Numbered from the stretch's first letter, positions 49,421 through 59,069 are shown. The stretch is 64,000 nt of DNA from Leptospirillum ferrooxidans C2-3 (GCF_000284315.1 NC_017094.1:527486-591485); one strand, 5' to 3'. A program made the numbers and translations. Notes: generated from the letters alone by a model not told the origin.

Positions 49421-51997
49421 ATGATGAAATCGATCGACAAAATTATGGAAGAATTAATCCAAAAATTAGCTCTTGATGAAGAGAGTCACCGTCTCCGTCG
49501 CGATTTTCTTGGATTCACAGAAGAAGATGGCTCCCGTCTAAAGGCTCTCCATCCCCATATTTCCTCCTTTTATCCTCAGTTTATAGATAGCTTCTATCAG
49601 CACCTCATCGATTTCGAAAAAAACAGATGTTTCCTCCAGGAGGAAGCAACTGTCGAGTTTCTGAAAAAAAATCATACCGCTTATTTTAATAATTTGACGA
49701 CTGGGATTTATGACAAGGATTACATCAGCAGTCGCCTCAAGATTGCCTTGATTCATCATTCCATTGGCCTTTCTCTGCAATGGTATCTGGGCGTGTATGT
49801 AAGATATCTTTCGGATTTTCTTCCCAAAATTCGGTTGCTTACGTCCGATCTGTCAGAAGAGTTCACGTCAGTTGTCGTCTCTTTTCTCAAGGTGATGATG
49901 TTTGACCTGGGGTTTGCTCTGGATACCCAAAAATATATTGAGACCAGAAGGCTCTATAATCTGAAACAATATGCGGAGAGCATCCTCTCGAATATTCCTG
50001 ACGGCATTCTCGTTCTTTCGGGATCCCTTACGATCCTTTCTGCCAACCAATCCTTTCTGAAACAATTTGATCTTGCTACGAAAGAGGTTGTCGGGAATCC
50101 CATTGAGAAAATCCTTAACGCATCCGGGCTGAAGTCTCGTCTTTTGGAGGTGCTCGGAAGAGCAGGAGCACATTCCGATTTCTTTCTGACAATAGGAAAA
50201 TCCGGAAAAGAACCTGTGAAACAAATGCAGGTCATTCTTATGGGAATGCGTTTTGAGGAAGAAGAGGGCCAGGCTCTTCTGATTATGAAAGACCTTTCGG
50301 AAGAAGAACGATTGAAAGCCATATCAGGCGGGTCCGAACGACGTTTCAGAAAATTGGCCGATGTCGCTCAATCCGGAATCATTTTAGTGGATTCGAAGAA
50401 TATAATTCTTTATTTCAATGGGTCTGCAGAAAAAATGTTCGGGATTTCGAGGGATCTTGCGTTAGAACGTTCGCTCCATATGCTCCTACCAGAGGCGGAA
50501 GATTTTATCTTTTCCTCTGTCACCGATCCTCTAGAGGAGCAAGAAAACCAATTTTTTGAGACACAGGGTCAACGAAGCGATGGGTCATTTTTTTCTGTTG
50601 AGGTCTCGGCTAGTATCTCCAATGAACCTTCCGGTCCTTTAACGACACTCGTAGTTCGTGATCTTACCCGCCCCAAACAATTTGAAGATGAACTTCTTTA
50701 TGTTGCCAATTATGATGCCCTGACAGGTCTTCCCAACCGTACACAACTAATCGATCTGCTGAGTCGGGCCATCTCCCAGACCGAAAGGAATGATGAACAG
50801 ATAGCTCTTCTGTTTCTTGATCTGGATCGATTCAAGGGGATCAACGACTCCATGGGACACGCAATTGGTGATACCCTATTGGTGGAGATAGGAAAACGCC
50901 TCTCCCACTGTCTCAGAAAGGGTGACATCGTAGCCCGCTTCGGTGGGGATGAATTCGTCATTCTTTTGAAAGATCTCGATAAAGAGATAAATATCGAACA
51001 GATTGCGGAAAAAATTCTCGATGAGTTGGCCCAGTCTTTCGAAATTGATCAAAATCAGATTTTTATGAATGGAAGTATTGGTATATCGATCTACCCTAAT
51101 GACGGTGACACGGCGGACCTTCTTTTACGACGTGCGGAAGCTGCCATGTATCGGGCAAAAGAGATCGGGAATTCTTATGTCTCCTACAGTCCAGAAATTG
51201 GTACTCTTCCTGAACGGAGATTTATAATGGAGCGGGATTTACGTCTGGCTCTGGAACGAGAGGAATTCGAACTTTACTTTCAACCTCAGATCGATCTTCA
51301 AACGGGAACGCTGGTAGGAGCGGAAGCGTTGATCCGATGGAGACATCCGGAAAAAGGTTGGATACTTCCCGAGCAGTTCATTCCCATGGCCGAATCGACA
51401 GGGCTGATTGTTCCGATCGGAGCTTGGGTAATTCGTGCTGCCTGTAACCAGATCAAATTATGGAAAGATACGGGATTCGACCCCATCCGACTGACCGTCA
51501 ATGTCTCGGTCAAACAATTCGAACGTGGGCGTCTGACCGAGACATTTGAATCCTCCTTGATTGAATATGGGGTTGATGGGCGATTTCTCGAAATGGAAGT
51601 AACCGAAAGCGTGCTGTTGAAACATTCCCTAACTGCTGACAATCTGCGGGATCTGTTGCGTCTGGGTATCAGGACCTCGATCGATGACTTTGGCACGGGC
51701 TATTCAAGTCTATCGAGTCTTAAGAAACTTCCCGTTTACAAATTGAAAATAGACCGTTCATTTGTGACCCCGCTTCAGGAGGATCCAGATATCCGGGCAA
51801 TCACCAACGCCATCATCACGATGGCGGCGGCTCTCCGCCTAAAGACGATTGCGGAGGGAGTCGAAACACAAGAACAGTTCGATATTTTGAAAAAACTGGG
51901 ATGTGATGAAATCCAGGGGTATTATTTTAGTACTCCTCTCCCGAATTTAGAGTTTCTGAAATGGGTTCAGGATAGAAAATCAATTGAAGGATCATAA
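49421..51997 (+). CDS. Globin-coupled PAS-PAS-GGDEF-EAL sensor, possibly phase variable
   Basis: About 858 residues from the ATG at 49421. Protoglobin domain at about 10-165 (DFLGFTEEDGSRLKAL, FYQHLIDF, IALIHHSIGLSLQWYLGVYV with the likely heme His). Two PAS domains follow, then GGDEF (FGGDEFVILL near 505-510) and EAL (GAEALIRWRHPE, DDFGTGYSSL). Both catalytic sites look intact. It would sense oxygen or another gas and make or break c-di-GMP. The ATG has no ribosome site, while a strong one serves a TTG at 49351 upstream of the GCAA repeat. With eight repeats that TTG is out of frame; with seven or ten it would be in frame. Confidence 0.9.
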   Translation: MMKSIDKIMEELIQKLALDEESHRLRRDFLGFTEEDGSRLKALHPHISSFYPQFIDSFYQHLIDFEKNRCFLQEEATVEFLKKNHTAYFNNLTTGIYDKDYISSRLKIALIHHSIGLSLQWYLGVYVRYLSDFLPKIRLLTSDLSEEFTSVVVSFLKVMMFDLGFALDTQKYIETRRLYNLKQYAESILSNIPDGILVLSGSLTILSANQSFLKQFDLATKEVVGNPIEKILNASGLKSRLLEVLGRAGAHSDFFLTIGKSGKEPVKQMQVILMGMRFEEEEGQALLIMKDLSEEERLKAISGGSERRFRKLADVAQSGIILVDSKNIILYFNGSAEKMFGISRDLALERSLHMLLPEAEDFIFSSVTDPLEEQENQFFETQGQRSDGSFFSVEVSASISNEPSGPLTTLVVRDLTRPKQFEDELLYVANYDALTGLPNRTQLIDLLSRAISQTERNDEQIALLFLDLDRFKGINDSMGHAIGDTLLVEIGKRLSHCLRKGDIVARFGGDEFVILLKDLDKEINIEQIAEKILDELAQSFEIDQNQIFMNGSIGISIYPNDGDTADLLLRRAEAAMYRAKEIGNSYVSYSPEIGTLPERRFIMERDLRLALEREEFELYFQPQIDLQTGTLVGAEALIRWRHPEKGWILPEQFIPMAESTGLIVPIGAWVIRAACNQIKLWKDTGFDPIRLTVNVSVKQFERGRLTETFESSLIEYGVDGRFLEMEVTESVLLKHSLTADNLRDLLRLGIRTSIDDFGTGYSSLSSLKKLPVYKLKIDRSFVTPLQEDPDIRAITNAIITMAAALRLKTIAEGVETQEQFDILKKLGCDEIQGYYFSTPLPNLEFLKWVQDRKSIEGS

Positions 51998-52075
51998 ACC
52001 TCAGAGGATTTTCCTGAACAGGAACAGATGCGTTACTAGAGAAGAATGATGGACAAAAATAAGAAGGAGTTTTTT

Positions 52076-52402
52076 ATGAAAAATATGCTCGTTCGATTGG
52101 AAACATTGCAAGAGGGAGTTCTTATTGTTTCGGATATTTTTGATCCCCAAGGGAGGCTTCTTGCCAGATCTCCTGTAACTCTCGATGAGAAGCTGAAAAA
52201 ATTACTGCAGTCCCGGGGGGTGAGAGAAGTTTTTATTGAGGATAAGAAGGATGAAGGTCGGGGTGAGGACGATCAGAGCGTTAAACTCAAGATATCAACC
52301 TTAAAAAAATGCCTGAATTTGCTGAGTTCCGAAAAAAAGGATACAGACTTGAAAACTATAGTCCTGAATACAGTAGAGCAGTTTTACATGAGAAATAGAT
52401 AA
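52076..52402 (+). CDS. Small hypothetical protein beside HDOD gene
   Basis: About 108 residues; I chose the ATG at 52076, which follows AAGGAGTTTTTT, over the ATG at 52046. Starts MLVRLETLQEGVLIVSDIFDPQGRLLA, like the short N-terminal domain often found before HD-GYP domains, followed by a charged helix. It lies directly before an HDOD gene and probably works with it. Function unknown. Confidence 0.65.
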   Translation: MKNMLVRLETLQEGVLIVSDIFDPQGRLLARSPVTLDEKLKKLLQSRGVREVFIEDKKDEGRGEDDQSVKLKISTLKKCLNLLSSEKKDTDLKTIVLNTVEQFYMRNR

Positions 52403-52463
52403 AGAAAAAGGGGGATGACAATATTGCAAATTTGATTCCCCTTAAGATGGAAGGAGTCGCGTC

Positions 52464-53300
52464 ATGGTGGAAGACACTAACAAGATATTCGAGAATTTCG
52501 AAAAAAAAGAAGGATTTTCAGCACTTCCTGAAGTGGTTAGCGATGTCCTTTACTCTCTTGAATTGGAGAACACCTCACTGATAGATATTGCAGAAATCAT
52601 CAAAAGAGATCCTGGATTTGCTACTCAAGTCATGAAGTATGCAAATTCAGGCCAGTACATCCTCTCCAACCCTATTAGAAGTGTCGATGCGGCCGTTAGT
52701 CTCATTGGAATGACTGCAATCAAGGGGCTATGCCTGGTTTTGCCTATTTTTGAAAAATACAAGAATATTCTTGGTATCCCTGAAATCTGGACTCATAGCC
52801 GCGCTTCGGCAATTTGTTGTAAGAGCATTGCCCAAGCGATTAGATTCGAAGAAGTGGATGTCGCAGAAACAGCCGGACTTCTTCATGATATTGGAAAAGT
52901 TGTCTTGGCTGTAACAATGGGTGACCTTTTTTATTCCCAAATACAGACGGCTGATTCTCTGGAGAGACAGTCCGACTGGCGAATGGAGAAGAGTCTCATG
53001 GGAGTGAATCATTGCTTTATCGGAGGCGGGATTGCGAGAAAATTCAGACTGCCTCAAACACTCATCGACACCATCATGTGGCATCATGAATTTGAGAAGT
53101 CTCAGAATAGTCAGATTTTGGCGTGCATCTGTTTTGTTGGTGATCAAATTGCTGGGATGATCGGGTTCGGACACCCTGACTACGTTTTTATTGAGCCCAG
53201 AATCGGAGCAGCTTTGGAGTTTTTGGGAATCCATGACGAATTATTTGAAACCATTATGTTGGATTGTTTAACCCGCGTCAATCAAATGGCTCCTTCCTAA
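52464..53300 (+). CDS. HDOD-domain signalling protein
   Basis: 278 residues. HDOD domain: LPEVVSDVLYSLE, IAEIIKRDPGFATQVMKYANSGQY, VDAAVSLIGMTAIKGL, AETAGLLHDIGKVVLAVTMG. The HD pair is present, though many HDOD proteins are not enzymes. Such proteins scaffold signalling in c-di-GMP and motility pathways. AT-rich compared with the transfer genes. Confidence 0.85.
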   Translation: MVEDTNKIFENFEKKEGFSALPEVVSDVLYSLELENTSLIDIAEIIKRDPGFATQVMKYANSGQYILSNPIRSVDAAVSLIGMTAIKGLCLVLPIFEKYKNILGIPEIWTHSRASAICCKSIAQAIRFEEVDVAETAGLLHDIGKVVLAVTMGDLFYSQIQTADSLERQSDWRMEKSLMGVNHCFIGGGIARKFRLPQTLIDTIMWHHEFEKSQNSQILACICFVGDQIAGMIGFGHPDYVFIEPRIGAALEFLGIHDELFETIMLDCLTRVNQMAPS

Positions 53301-53402
53301 AAGGAAGATTGATTTTCAAGGCAATTGATAATAAGGGAGCGGGGGAGTGTGCCAATCTATCAAATTGATCACTCCTCCATCGATTGAGTTATCCTAATTT
53401 CG

Positions 53403-53753
53403 TCAGTCCAAAGTCTCATAAAGTTCTTCCCGAAGTCTCCGGTCAAGGCAAGCCTCTCTTAACACTTGGGCAATTTCCTCTTCGTTTTTGGGCCAGTTAA
53501 TCCAGAAAAAATCCCGCGCTAAAAATCCGAAGTTTGTTTTCCAGACAGGGGTTCCTTTCAGACCTTCTCTCCAGACGATAATCCTCCCATCTGTATTTCC
53601 TTCTTCCAGAAAATCGTGATATGGGACAATCCGGCAGATAAACATGGGAAATCCGGCGTGTGTCAGATACTCAGAATCGTCGAATCCCGATCCAAGATAG
53701 CCGAAGATGGCTTTTCCCCAAATGAATTTTGGGAGGTTGTTAAGAGGTCTCAA
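53403..53753 (-). CDS. Hypothetical protein after PAS-GGDEF-EAL gene
   Basis: About 116 residues from a TTG at 53753; the start is uncertain. Aromatic-rich middle (KTNFGFLARDFFWINWPKNEEE) and an acidic C-terminal helix. It follows the GGDEF-EAL gene by 19 bases on the same strand, so an operon is likely. No family recognised. Confidence 0.5.
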   Translation of the reverse strand: MRPLNNLPKFIWGKAIFGYLGSGFDDSEYLTHAGFPMFICRIVPYHDFLEEGNTDGRIIVWREGLKGTPVWKTNFGFLARDFFWINWPKNEEEIAQVLREACLDRRLREELYETLD

Positions 53754-53771
53754 AAGAGAAACCTTTTCGAT

Positions 53772-55868
53772 CTAAGGGATTTTATGAGGTGGATTCTGTG
53801 CAATCCTGTCAAAAAGAGGTTGGACCTTTTCGGGAGAGACCGGATGGCCGTAATAGTAACCCTGGGCCAGATAACATCCGTTGTTTCGAAGGAAGCGATC
53901 TTGTTCCTCCTGTTCGACGCCTTCGGCCACCACATCCAGGGAAAGTGACTTGGCCATGGCGAGGATGGCCAGAACGATCGCCTGGTCGTAATGGTTGTTG
54001 AACAGGCCTGTCAGAAATGACCGGTCGATCTTGAGCGTATTCACTGGAAAATTCCGGATGTAATTCAGGGAGGAGTATCCTGTTCCAAAATCGTCAACAG
54101 AAATACTCACGCCGAGATCTCGTATTCGGGAGAGTGTTTCTAACGTATGATGATCCTGAAACATCAATGTCCTTTCCGTGATTTCCAGCTCAAGAAGAGC
54201 GGGATCGATGCGATTCTCCTTCAAAAGGTATTCCAGAAAATCGACGAATCCCGCCGAGTGGATCTGTTTGACGGCAACATTCACCGCCAACCGGTTTAGC
54301 AGAAAGCCCTGGTCAATCCAGATTCTCATCTGCTGAAGGGCTGATTGCAATACCCATCTTCCCAAGGGAACGATGAGTCCCATTTCTTCGGCCACAGGGA
54401 TGAATTCATCCGGATGGCGAGTTTTATTTCGATGTTTCCAGCGAACAAGAGCTTCTACTCCGATGGCTCTGGACTGTGCATAGTCGACAATCGGCTGGTA
54501 ATGGAGAAAAAATTGGTTCTGATCGAGTGCATCCTGAAGCTCTGTCGCGATTTTCAGTCGCTTCTGGACAATCCGGTTCATCTCCTGAGAGAAAAACTGG
54601 ATGTTGTTGCGTCCGGTTTTCTTGACCTGGTAAAGAGCGATGTCGGCATTGCGTACAAGACTTGTCATGTCGGTTCCATCATCAGGGAAAAGGGTCACAC
54701 CGATACTGACTGTCAGGTCCGCGCGGGAATCATCGATCCTGAATGGAGTGACCGATTCATTCAAGAGCCGGTGCCCCAAAACAAGAGCTTCGGTCTGATC
54801 CGACAAATCTCCCAGAATGATGGCGAACTCATCTCCTCCGATACGAGCAATGGTATCTGACTCGCGAACGATGCTTGTAAATCGCCGCCCCAACTCAACC
54901 AGAACCCGATCCCCAAAGGGGTGACCAAGGCGGTCGTTGATATTCTTGAAATGGTCCACATCCACATACAAAAGCGCAAACAGTCGGCCGGTGCGATGAG
55001 CCTGTGCGATGGCCTGGGTCACTCGGTCCTGAAACAGATGTCGGTTGGGAAGACCTGTCAGGGCATCATAATTGGCCTGGTAGCTGATTTTCTGCTCGAG
55101 TCTCCGTTTTTCGGTAACATCCCGGAAGATAATCACACAACCACGGACTTTCTCCTCATCATCTCTGATAGGCGCTGCGGAGTCCTCAATGGAGAACTTT
55201 TTTCCATCCCTCCTGATCAGAAGGGTGTGGTTGGCAAGTTCCACAACGACGCCTTCCTTCAGTGCCCGTTCCACCGGATTGTCTCCGGGAGCTCCGGTAT
55301 ATTCATTGACGATCTGAAAGACTTGAGCGATCGGATGTCCCATGGCTTCATCAGATCCCCATCCTGTCATCTCTTCCGCCAGGGGATTCAAATAGGTGAT
55401 CCGGCAATGTTCATCGGTCGTAATCACCGCATCCCCGATGGATTTGAGTGTCACGAACCACTGTTCCTTTTCGAGGTGGAGATCATGGATCAGCTGTTTT
55501 TGCCGGGTGATATCCCGGATGGATACGGTAAACCCGATTCGCTCCTCCCGTTCGTTGATGACGACTGCACCATGGGCTTCCCCCCAAAAAGTACTGCCGT
55601 CTTTTTTCCTGTACTGCATCTCGTAGGGATGAGAGTCAGAAGGGCTGTTCCGGCTGTAACGAAGTTTCCCCTGCTCCTCGTAATCAACCGGATTGGCATA
55701 CAAGAGAGCGATGGGTTTGGAAACCATTTCCCCGGAAGAGTAGCCGAAGAGGCGGACAAAGGCAGGATTGACCCACAGGATTCGCCGATCAAGATCCACC
55801 GCAATGATGGCGTCTCCTATGGCCTGAAGGATGAATTGATGCTCGAATTCTGATTGAAAGGGATCCAT
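53772..55868 (-). CDS. PAS-PAS-GGDEF-EAL c-di-GMP enzyme
   Basis: 698 residues from the ATG at 55868, 16 bases after the previous stop. Two PAS domains (about 10-125, with YEMQYRKKDGSTFWGE; and about 135-255), then GGDEF (IGGDEFAIILGD) and EAL (GVEALVRWKHRN, in which EAL is conserved; DDFGTGYSSLNYI). Both catalytic motifs look intact, so it may be bifunctional or switch activity by signal. No membrane segment. The open frame extends upstream, but only as a shadow of the neighbouring gene. Confidence 0.9.
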   Translation of the reverse strand: MDPFQSEFEHQFILQAIGDAIIAVDLDRRILWVNPAFVRLFGYSSGEMVSKPIALLYANPVDYEEQGKLRYSRNSPSDSHPYEMQYRKKDGSTFWGEAHGAVVINEREERIGFTVSIRDITRQKQLIHDLHLEKEQWFVTLKSIGDAVITTDEHCRITYLNPLAEEMTGWGSDEAMGHPIAQVFQIVNEYTGAPGDNPVERALKEGVVVELANHTLLIRRDGKKFSIEDSAAPIRDDEEKVRGCVIIFRDVTEKRRLEQKISYQANYDALTGLPNRHLFQDRVTQAIAQAHRTGRLFALLYVDVDHFKNINDRLGHPFGDRVLVELGRRFTSIVRESDTIARIGGDEFAIILGDLSDQTEALVLGHRLLNESVTPFRIDDSRADLTVSIGVTLFPDDGTDMTSLVRNADIALYQVKKTGRNNIQFFSQEMNRIVQKRLKIATELQDALDQNQFFLHYQPIVDYAQSRAIGVEALVRWKHRNKTRHPDEFIPVAEEMGLIVPLGRWVLQSALQQMRIWIDQGFLLNRLAVNVAVKQIHSAGFVDFLEYLLKENRIDPALLELEITERTLMFQDHHTLETLSRIRDLGVSISVDDFGTGYSSLNYIRNFPVNTLKIDRSFLTGLFNNHYDQAIVLAILAMAKSLSLDVVAEGVEQEEQDRFLRNNGCYLAQGYYYGHPVSPEKVQPLFDRIAQNPPHKIP

Positions 55869-55884
55869 CGATATTGTGACTTGG

Positions 55885-56271
55885 TCAATATCCGGGATTG
55901 CTGTGATCCTGAACGAGTTCCTCATCCGGAGCGGCCATATGCCACAAGAGGTAGGAAGCGACCAGGGGGAGCAGAACCGTATGATGGTTGCCACTTTCCT
56001 GAAGAATATGCCTGATATCGATTTTGACAGAAGGGATGTTCGTTGTGTCGAGGATGATATCGATATCACTTCCCCATCGGGAAAGGGCATCCTTGTAGTC
56101 CTGAAAAACGGGTATGCCGTCTTCTTTGAGACTTGCTAAAAACGGATGTCCGGGATCGATTTCACAGATGGCCAGGATTTTGACCCTGTCTTCTCCCAAA
56201 AGATGGAACTTCTCATAAAAACGGGTTCCCACACGTCCGAGTCCAATTAATAGCACCTGCACAGGCTTCAC
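55885..56271 (-). CDS. Small Rossmann-fold protein
   Basis: 128 residues from a GTG at 56271, after AGAGGGGGAAATC. N-terminal nucleotide-binding fold VQVLLIGLGRVGTRFYEKF, followed by ILAICEIDPGHPFL and DIILDTTNIP, as in a dehydrogenase or homoserine-dehydrogenase-like N-domain. No catalytic domain follows. It may bind NAD(P) as a sensor for the GGDEF-EAL protein encoded just downstream. That pairing is inference. Confidence 0.7.
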   Translation of the reverse strand: MKPVQVLLIGLGRVGTRFYEKFHLLGEDRVKILAICEIDPGHPFLASLKEDGIPVFQDYKDALSRWGSDIDIILDTTNIPSVKIDIRHILQESGNHHTVLLPLVASYLLWHMAAPDEELVQDHSNPGY

Positions 56272-56483
56272 GATTTCCCCCTCTGATCTCTGGTTGATCC
56301 TCCCGATACTTTTTCCGAATTCTGTCAATAACACAAAGACTCATTGCTTGTTATAGACCGACAAAGATCAAAAGACAATATTTTCAAAAAACCATAATGA
56401 ACTATTATCGAAAAGGGAAATAAGTTTCGTGTCAAGATTGGTGACAGATATGAAGAGGACCACAACACAACGTGTGCCGTGGC

Positions 56484-56501
56484 CCTTTTCTTTCGAGAAA
56501 A
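56484..56501 (+). other. Hairpin with T-rich flank
   Basis: CTTTTCT-TTCG-AGAAAAG, seven pairs with a TTCG loop, followed on the plus strand by ATTTTTCTTTT. On the minus strand it lies 11 bases after the stop of the small lipoprotein gene. Terminator-like, but its T-rich side faces the strand without a gene. Confidence 0.4.
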
Positions 56502-56511
56502 GATTTTTCTT

Positions 56512-56802
56512 TTAGGTCCCCGAAACTTTCGCACAGAAGCGGGTGAAGAAGACATAATTCTTTGTCTCGTACTGGATCGAAAAGATCTTTTTGATTCCGG
56601 CCTTCCTTGCGGCATCGAGAATCGTATCACCGCTTCCGGTTGTCGTGTCGGCGGCGAAGGTTCCGTTACATACCTCCGTCGATTTGAGATCCACGGGTTT
56701 TTTCGTTTCGACCATTGGATTCATGGGGGCTTCAGGCATGGCCAGTGTGCAACCGCCAAGAATGATGGTTCCCAGAATGAGTGGCGCCAAGACTTTCTTC
56801 AT
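56512..56802 (-). CDS. TRL-like family lipoprotein
   Basis: 96 residues; ATG at 56802 after GAAGGAGGTATCA. Lipoprotein signal with lipobox ILGGC. The C-terminal part (GSGDTILDAARKAGIKKIFSI) matches the GDASIxxAAKxxGITKI pattern of TRL-like small lipoproteins, whose function is unknown. Last gene of the minus-strand operon that carries dotI. Confidence 0.7.
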   Translation of the reverse strand: MKKVLAPLILGTIILGGCTLAMPEAPMNPMVETKKPVDLKSTEVCNGTFAADTTTGSGDTILDAARKAGIKKIFSIQYETKNYVFFTRFCAKVSGT

Positions 56803-56864
56803 TGATACCTCCTTCGATGGCATGACCCGCCATAATTCTGGCGGGAAGGTTTGTGATCCGGCCG

Positions 56865-57587
56865 TCACAGCTTGTGTTCCTTCGCCAGAAACTGGGCAAC
56901 GGCCAGACCCTTCGGGTGAACCAGGACGCTGCGCCTGACCACCATGAGAGTGACAAGAAGATTCTGGGAAACGCTCGACTTGGCTGCTTGGTAGGTGACC
57001 AGGATGGGCACCTGGATCTTCCAGACGTAAACGCCCTTCAAAAGTCCCTTGGCGAGGATAACTCCTGCTTCTGTGGGAACGGCAGACGCTACCATGCGGT
57101 TGTCGGAGACGAGCTTCAGGTTGCCGGAGGCCTTGAGCGATCCGATAAACGAGGCAAATCCCTCTTTCGTGAATTCGGGGGAAAGCCCGGACAGGGCGGA
57201 TCTCCAGTTCACAAAATCATACGAATAGGCGGCGGTGGCCACATTTGTGGCCCAGGACACAACGGCACGGTCGGACGCGGCGGGGTGGGACAACGGTACA
57301 AGCGGCAGGATCCGGCCATCGTTCGTGGCGGCAAAATAGACGGGACTTTTGTGGACGAGCGCCCATCCCATCGCACCATTCAGAAGGACTGACGCCAGAA
57401 GAGCCCCCGCTCCATAGCGGAGAATCGCTGACTTGTTCCGGTACTCATCCTTGTAGAAGTCGTTCCGGAAACGAACAAACTCGGCACCTCCCTCCCGGAT
57501 CGGACTCGATCCGGGAGCAGAGGCCTTTTGTCCCGCTGAACCCCCTGTCGTTTGTTCCTTTTGTTTTCCGAATCCGAAGAGTCCCAT
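56865..57587 (-). CDS. dotI: DotI/IcmL (TraM) inner-membrane transfer protein
   Basis: 240 residues. One transmembrane helix at about 54-77, then the DotI/IcmL signature: VYFAATNDGRILPLVPL, VVSWATNVATAAYSYDFVNWRSAL, EFTKEGFASFIGSL, VYVWKIQVPILVTYQ and VVRRSVLVHPKGLAVAQF. The periplasmic domain is VirB8-like. In IncI plasmids this gene (traM) lies directly before traN; here it sits more than 48 kb away in a separate minus-strand operon. Its start overlaps the RadC stop. Confidence 0.9.
   Translation of the reverse strand: MGLFGFGKQKEQTTGGSAGQKASAPGSSPIREGGAEFVRFRNDFYKDEYRNKSAILRYGAGALLASVLLNGAMGWALVHKSPVYFAATNDGRILPLVPLSHPAASDRAVVSWATNVATAAYSYDFVNWRSALSGLSPEFTKEGFASFIGSLKASGNLKLVSDNRMVASAVPTEAGVILAKGLLKGVYVWKIQVPILVTYQAAKSSVSQNLLVTLMVVRRSVLVHPKGLAVAQFLAKEHKL
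57492..57517. repeat. Perfect palindrome in dotI N-terminus
   Basis: CTCCCGGATC-GGACTC-GATCCGGGAG: ten-base perfect arms within the codons for the SSPIREG segment, about 70-95 bases after the dotI start. Confidence 0.8.
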
Positions 57588-58594
57588 CAGAAGCCCATTC
57601 CGTCACGGGATCTCTGGCGGGAGGTCTGGGGCTCGACCGACTTCTCTTCCCGGGCTTGTGGGGCGGAGTGGCTTCGATCTTTTCCAGAGGTTTCCATCCG
57701 GAGACATTCCTTCATGGATCCGGTCAGTAACTCGATATCACGTTTGGCCAGCGCACTTCCTGGTTGTGATGGATAATTTTCAATCGCCTTCCGGTAATAT
57801 TCGGCGGCTTTTTTCCAGTCATGGTTGCGTTCTGCCTCCGAAGCCCGGTTCCTCAAAACCGCTGTCGATGCTTTTTCTGCCGGGAGTTCTTCTCGGGATT
57901 GGGGGGTGGTTTCCCGACTCCCGTCGTTTTCGGCAGCCTGACTCATTCCGCGCTCTTCACGGAACGCTCCCCGGTCCCGGAGGCTCACAAAGGCTCCATC
58001 GCCGATCACTACATGATCGACTACCCGGATTCCCAACAAAATGCCCGCTTCGTTCAGACGTACGGTCAGGTTATAGTCATCCGTGGAAGGCTCGGGATTT
58101 CCTGACGGATGGTTGTGCAGAAAGATGACCGACGCAGCCGAGTCCCGGATCACGGGATTGAAAACCTCTCGTGGATGGACAAGCGTCATAGTCAAAGATC
58201 CTTCCGAGATTTTATGAAGATCGATCACCTGATGTTTCTGATCCATCGAAATCGCATAGAAACACTCTTTTTTCGCATCCTTTGTTTGCCCACTGAAAAT
58301 CCGATAAGCGTCTTCGGCGCTGTTGATGGACATTCCCCGGTCGATGCCCTCGTTCGCCAGGCGTTCTCCCAGGACCAGTGCAGCTCCAAGTTTCTTTCCC
58401 TGAACATCCGTGAGCCCCAAGGTTTCTTTTAGTTCGGTTTGTGTCATCCGGGAGAGATCTCTGAGATTGACGTTCTCCGGGCATTTTGTTCCGGTGATGC
58501 GTTCGACCAGCACCCAGTCCGGCTCGTCTCTCAGTTTTGTCGTGGAGAGAGGTTCCGGAGGAAAAAGCCCTGGAATGAGTTGCAGGCGGCTCAT
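57587..58594 (-). CDS. radC: RadC/JAB-domain protein with TPR-like tail
   Basis: 335 residues; ATG at 58594 after GGGAGGTGAGTG. RadC plan: helix-hairpin-helix-like N-terminus, then the JAMM metal site with IFLHNHPSGNPEPSTDD, and VVDHVVIGDGAFVSLRDRG. The C-terminal 130 residues are extra, with a tetratricopeptide-like pair (AERNHDWKKAAEYYRKAIENYP) and a charged end. RadC-like genes are common on plasmids and islands; their role is unclear. Overlaps both neighbours by one base. Confidence 0.85.
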   Translation of the reverse strand: MSRLQLIPGLFPPEPLSTTKLRDEPDWVLVERITGTKCPENVNLRDLSRMTQTELKETLGLTDVQGKKLGAALVLGERLANEGIDRGMSINSAEDAYRIFSGQTKDAKKECFYAISMDQKHQVIDLHKISEGSLTMTLVHPREVFNPVIRDSAASVIFLHNHPSGNPEPSTDDYNLTVRLNEAGILLGIRVVDHVVIGDGAFVSLRDRGAFREERGMSQAAENDGSRETTPQSREELPAEKASTAVLRNRASEAERNHDWKKAAEYYRKAIENYPSQPGSALAKRDIELLTGSMKECLRMETSGKDRSHSAPQAREEKSVEPQTSRQRSRDGMGF

Positions 58595-58794
58595 CACTCA
58601 CCTCCCTTTGAGTTCTTCATCCGTTCCCCGAGCGATTTCATCTCACGAAGGAGCTCGAAGGCGTCGGGATCTGTTTCGGACAACCGGGCAAGAGGATCGA
58701 GTGAGATGAGCAAGGGACGCCCCAGGGTTCTTTCAAGTAATTCGGGTTCGTTTCCAACCAGAAGATAGCTCTTTGCCTTGTCGCTTTCCGTCAT
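58594..58794 (-). CDS. Small hypothetical protein
   Basis: 66 residues, ATG at 58794 overlapping the previous stop by four bases (ATGA) and the RadC start by one. Reads MTESDKAKSYLLVGNEPELL, then a helical Glu/Lys-rich end. Couplings on both sides support translation. Function unknown. Confidence 0.65.
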   Translation of the reverse strand: MTESDKAKSYLLVGNEPELLERTLGRPLLISLDPLARLSETDPDAFELLREMKSLGERMKNSKGGE

Positions 58795-59024
58795 ATAAGC
58801 TCTCCCGCGGTTTCGAGAATGTCCCGTTCGTCGGCAATGACTCCTCCCTTGGCCCGTTCTTTTTCGACGAGGCCCAGGATCTTGGTGATATCGGCCGGTT
58901 TCACGCCCAGTTCGTCCGCGAGTTGCTTGACGGCGTCTTTCAGTGTTTCTTGAGTTTCCTTCAGTTCCTCTTTCTGGTTCAGAATCGCTTCGAATCTTTT
59001 TTTGTTGGCGGGATCGAGGTGCAT
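58791..59024 (-). CDS. Small coiled-coil protein, first gene of dotI operon
   Basis: About 77 residues from the ATG at 59024, nine bases after AGGAGG; an upstream in-frame ATG at 59042 contains that same AGGAGG. A coiled helix (ILNQKEELKETQETLKDAVKQLADEL) is followed by a short globular end. It could be a small regulator. Transcribed divergently from topoisomerase III, with the shared palindrome between. Confidence 0.65.
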   Translation of the reverse strand: MHLDPANKKRFEAILNQKEELKETQETLKDAVKQLADELGVKPADITKILGLVEKERAKGGVIADERDILETAGELI

Positions 59025-59069
59025 AGTGGCGTTCCTCCTCATAAACACTCTGGTCATTCATTAAATTAT

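Noticed and set aside
54921-55853. 310-codon plus-strand frame
   Set aside because: Antisense to the PAS-GGDEF-EAL gene, whose motifs are intact.
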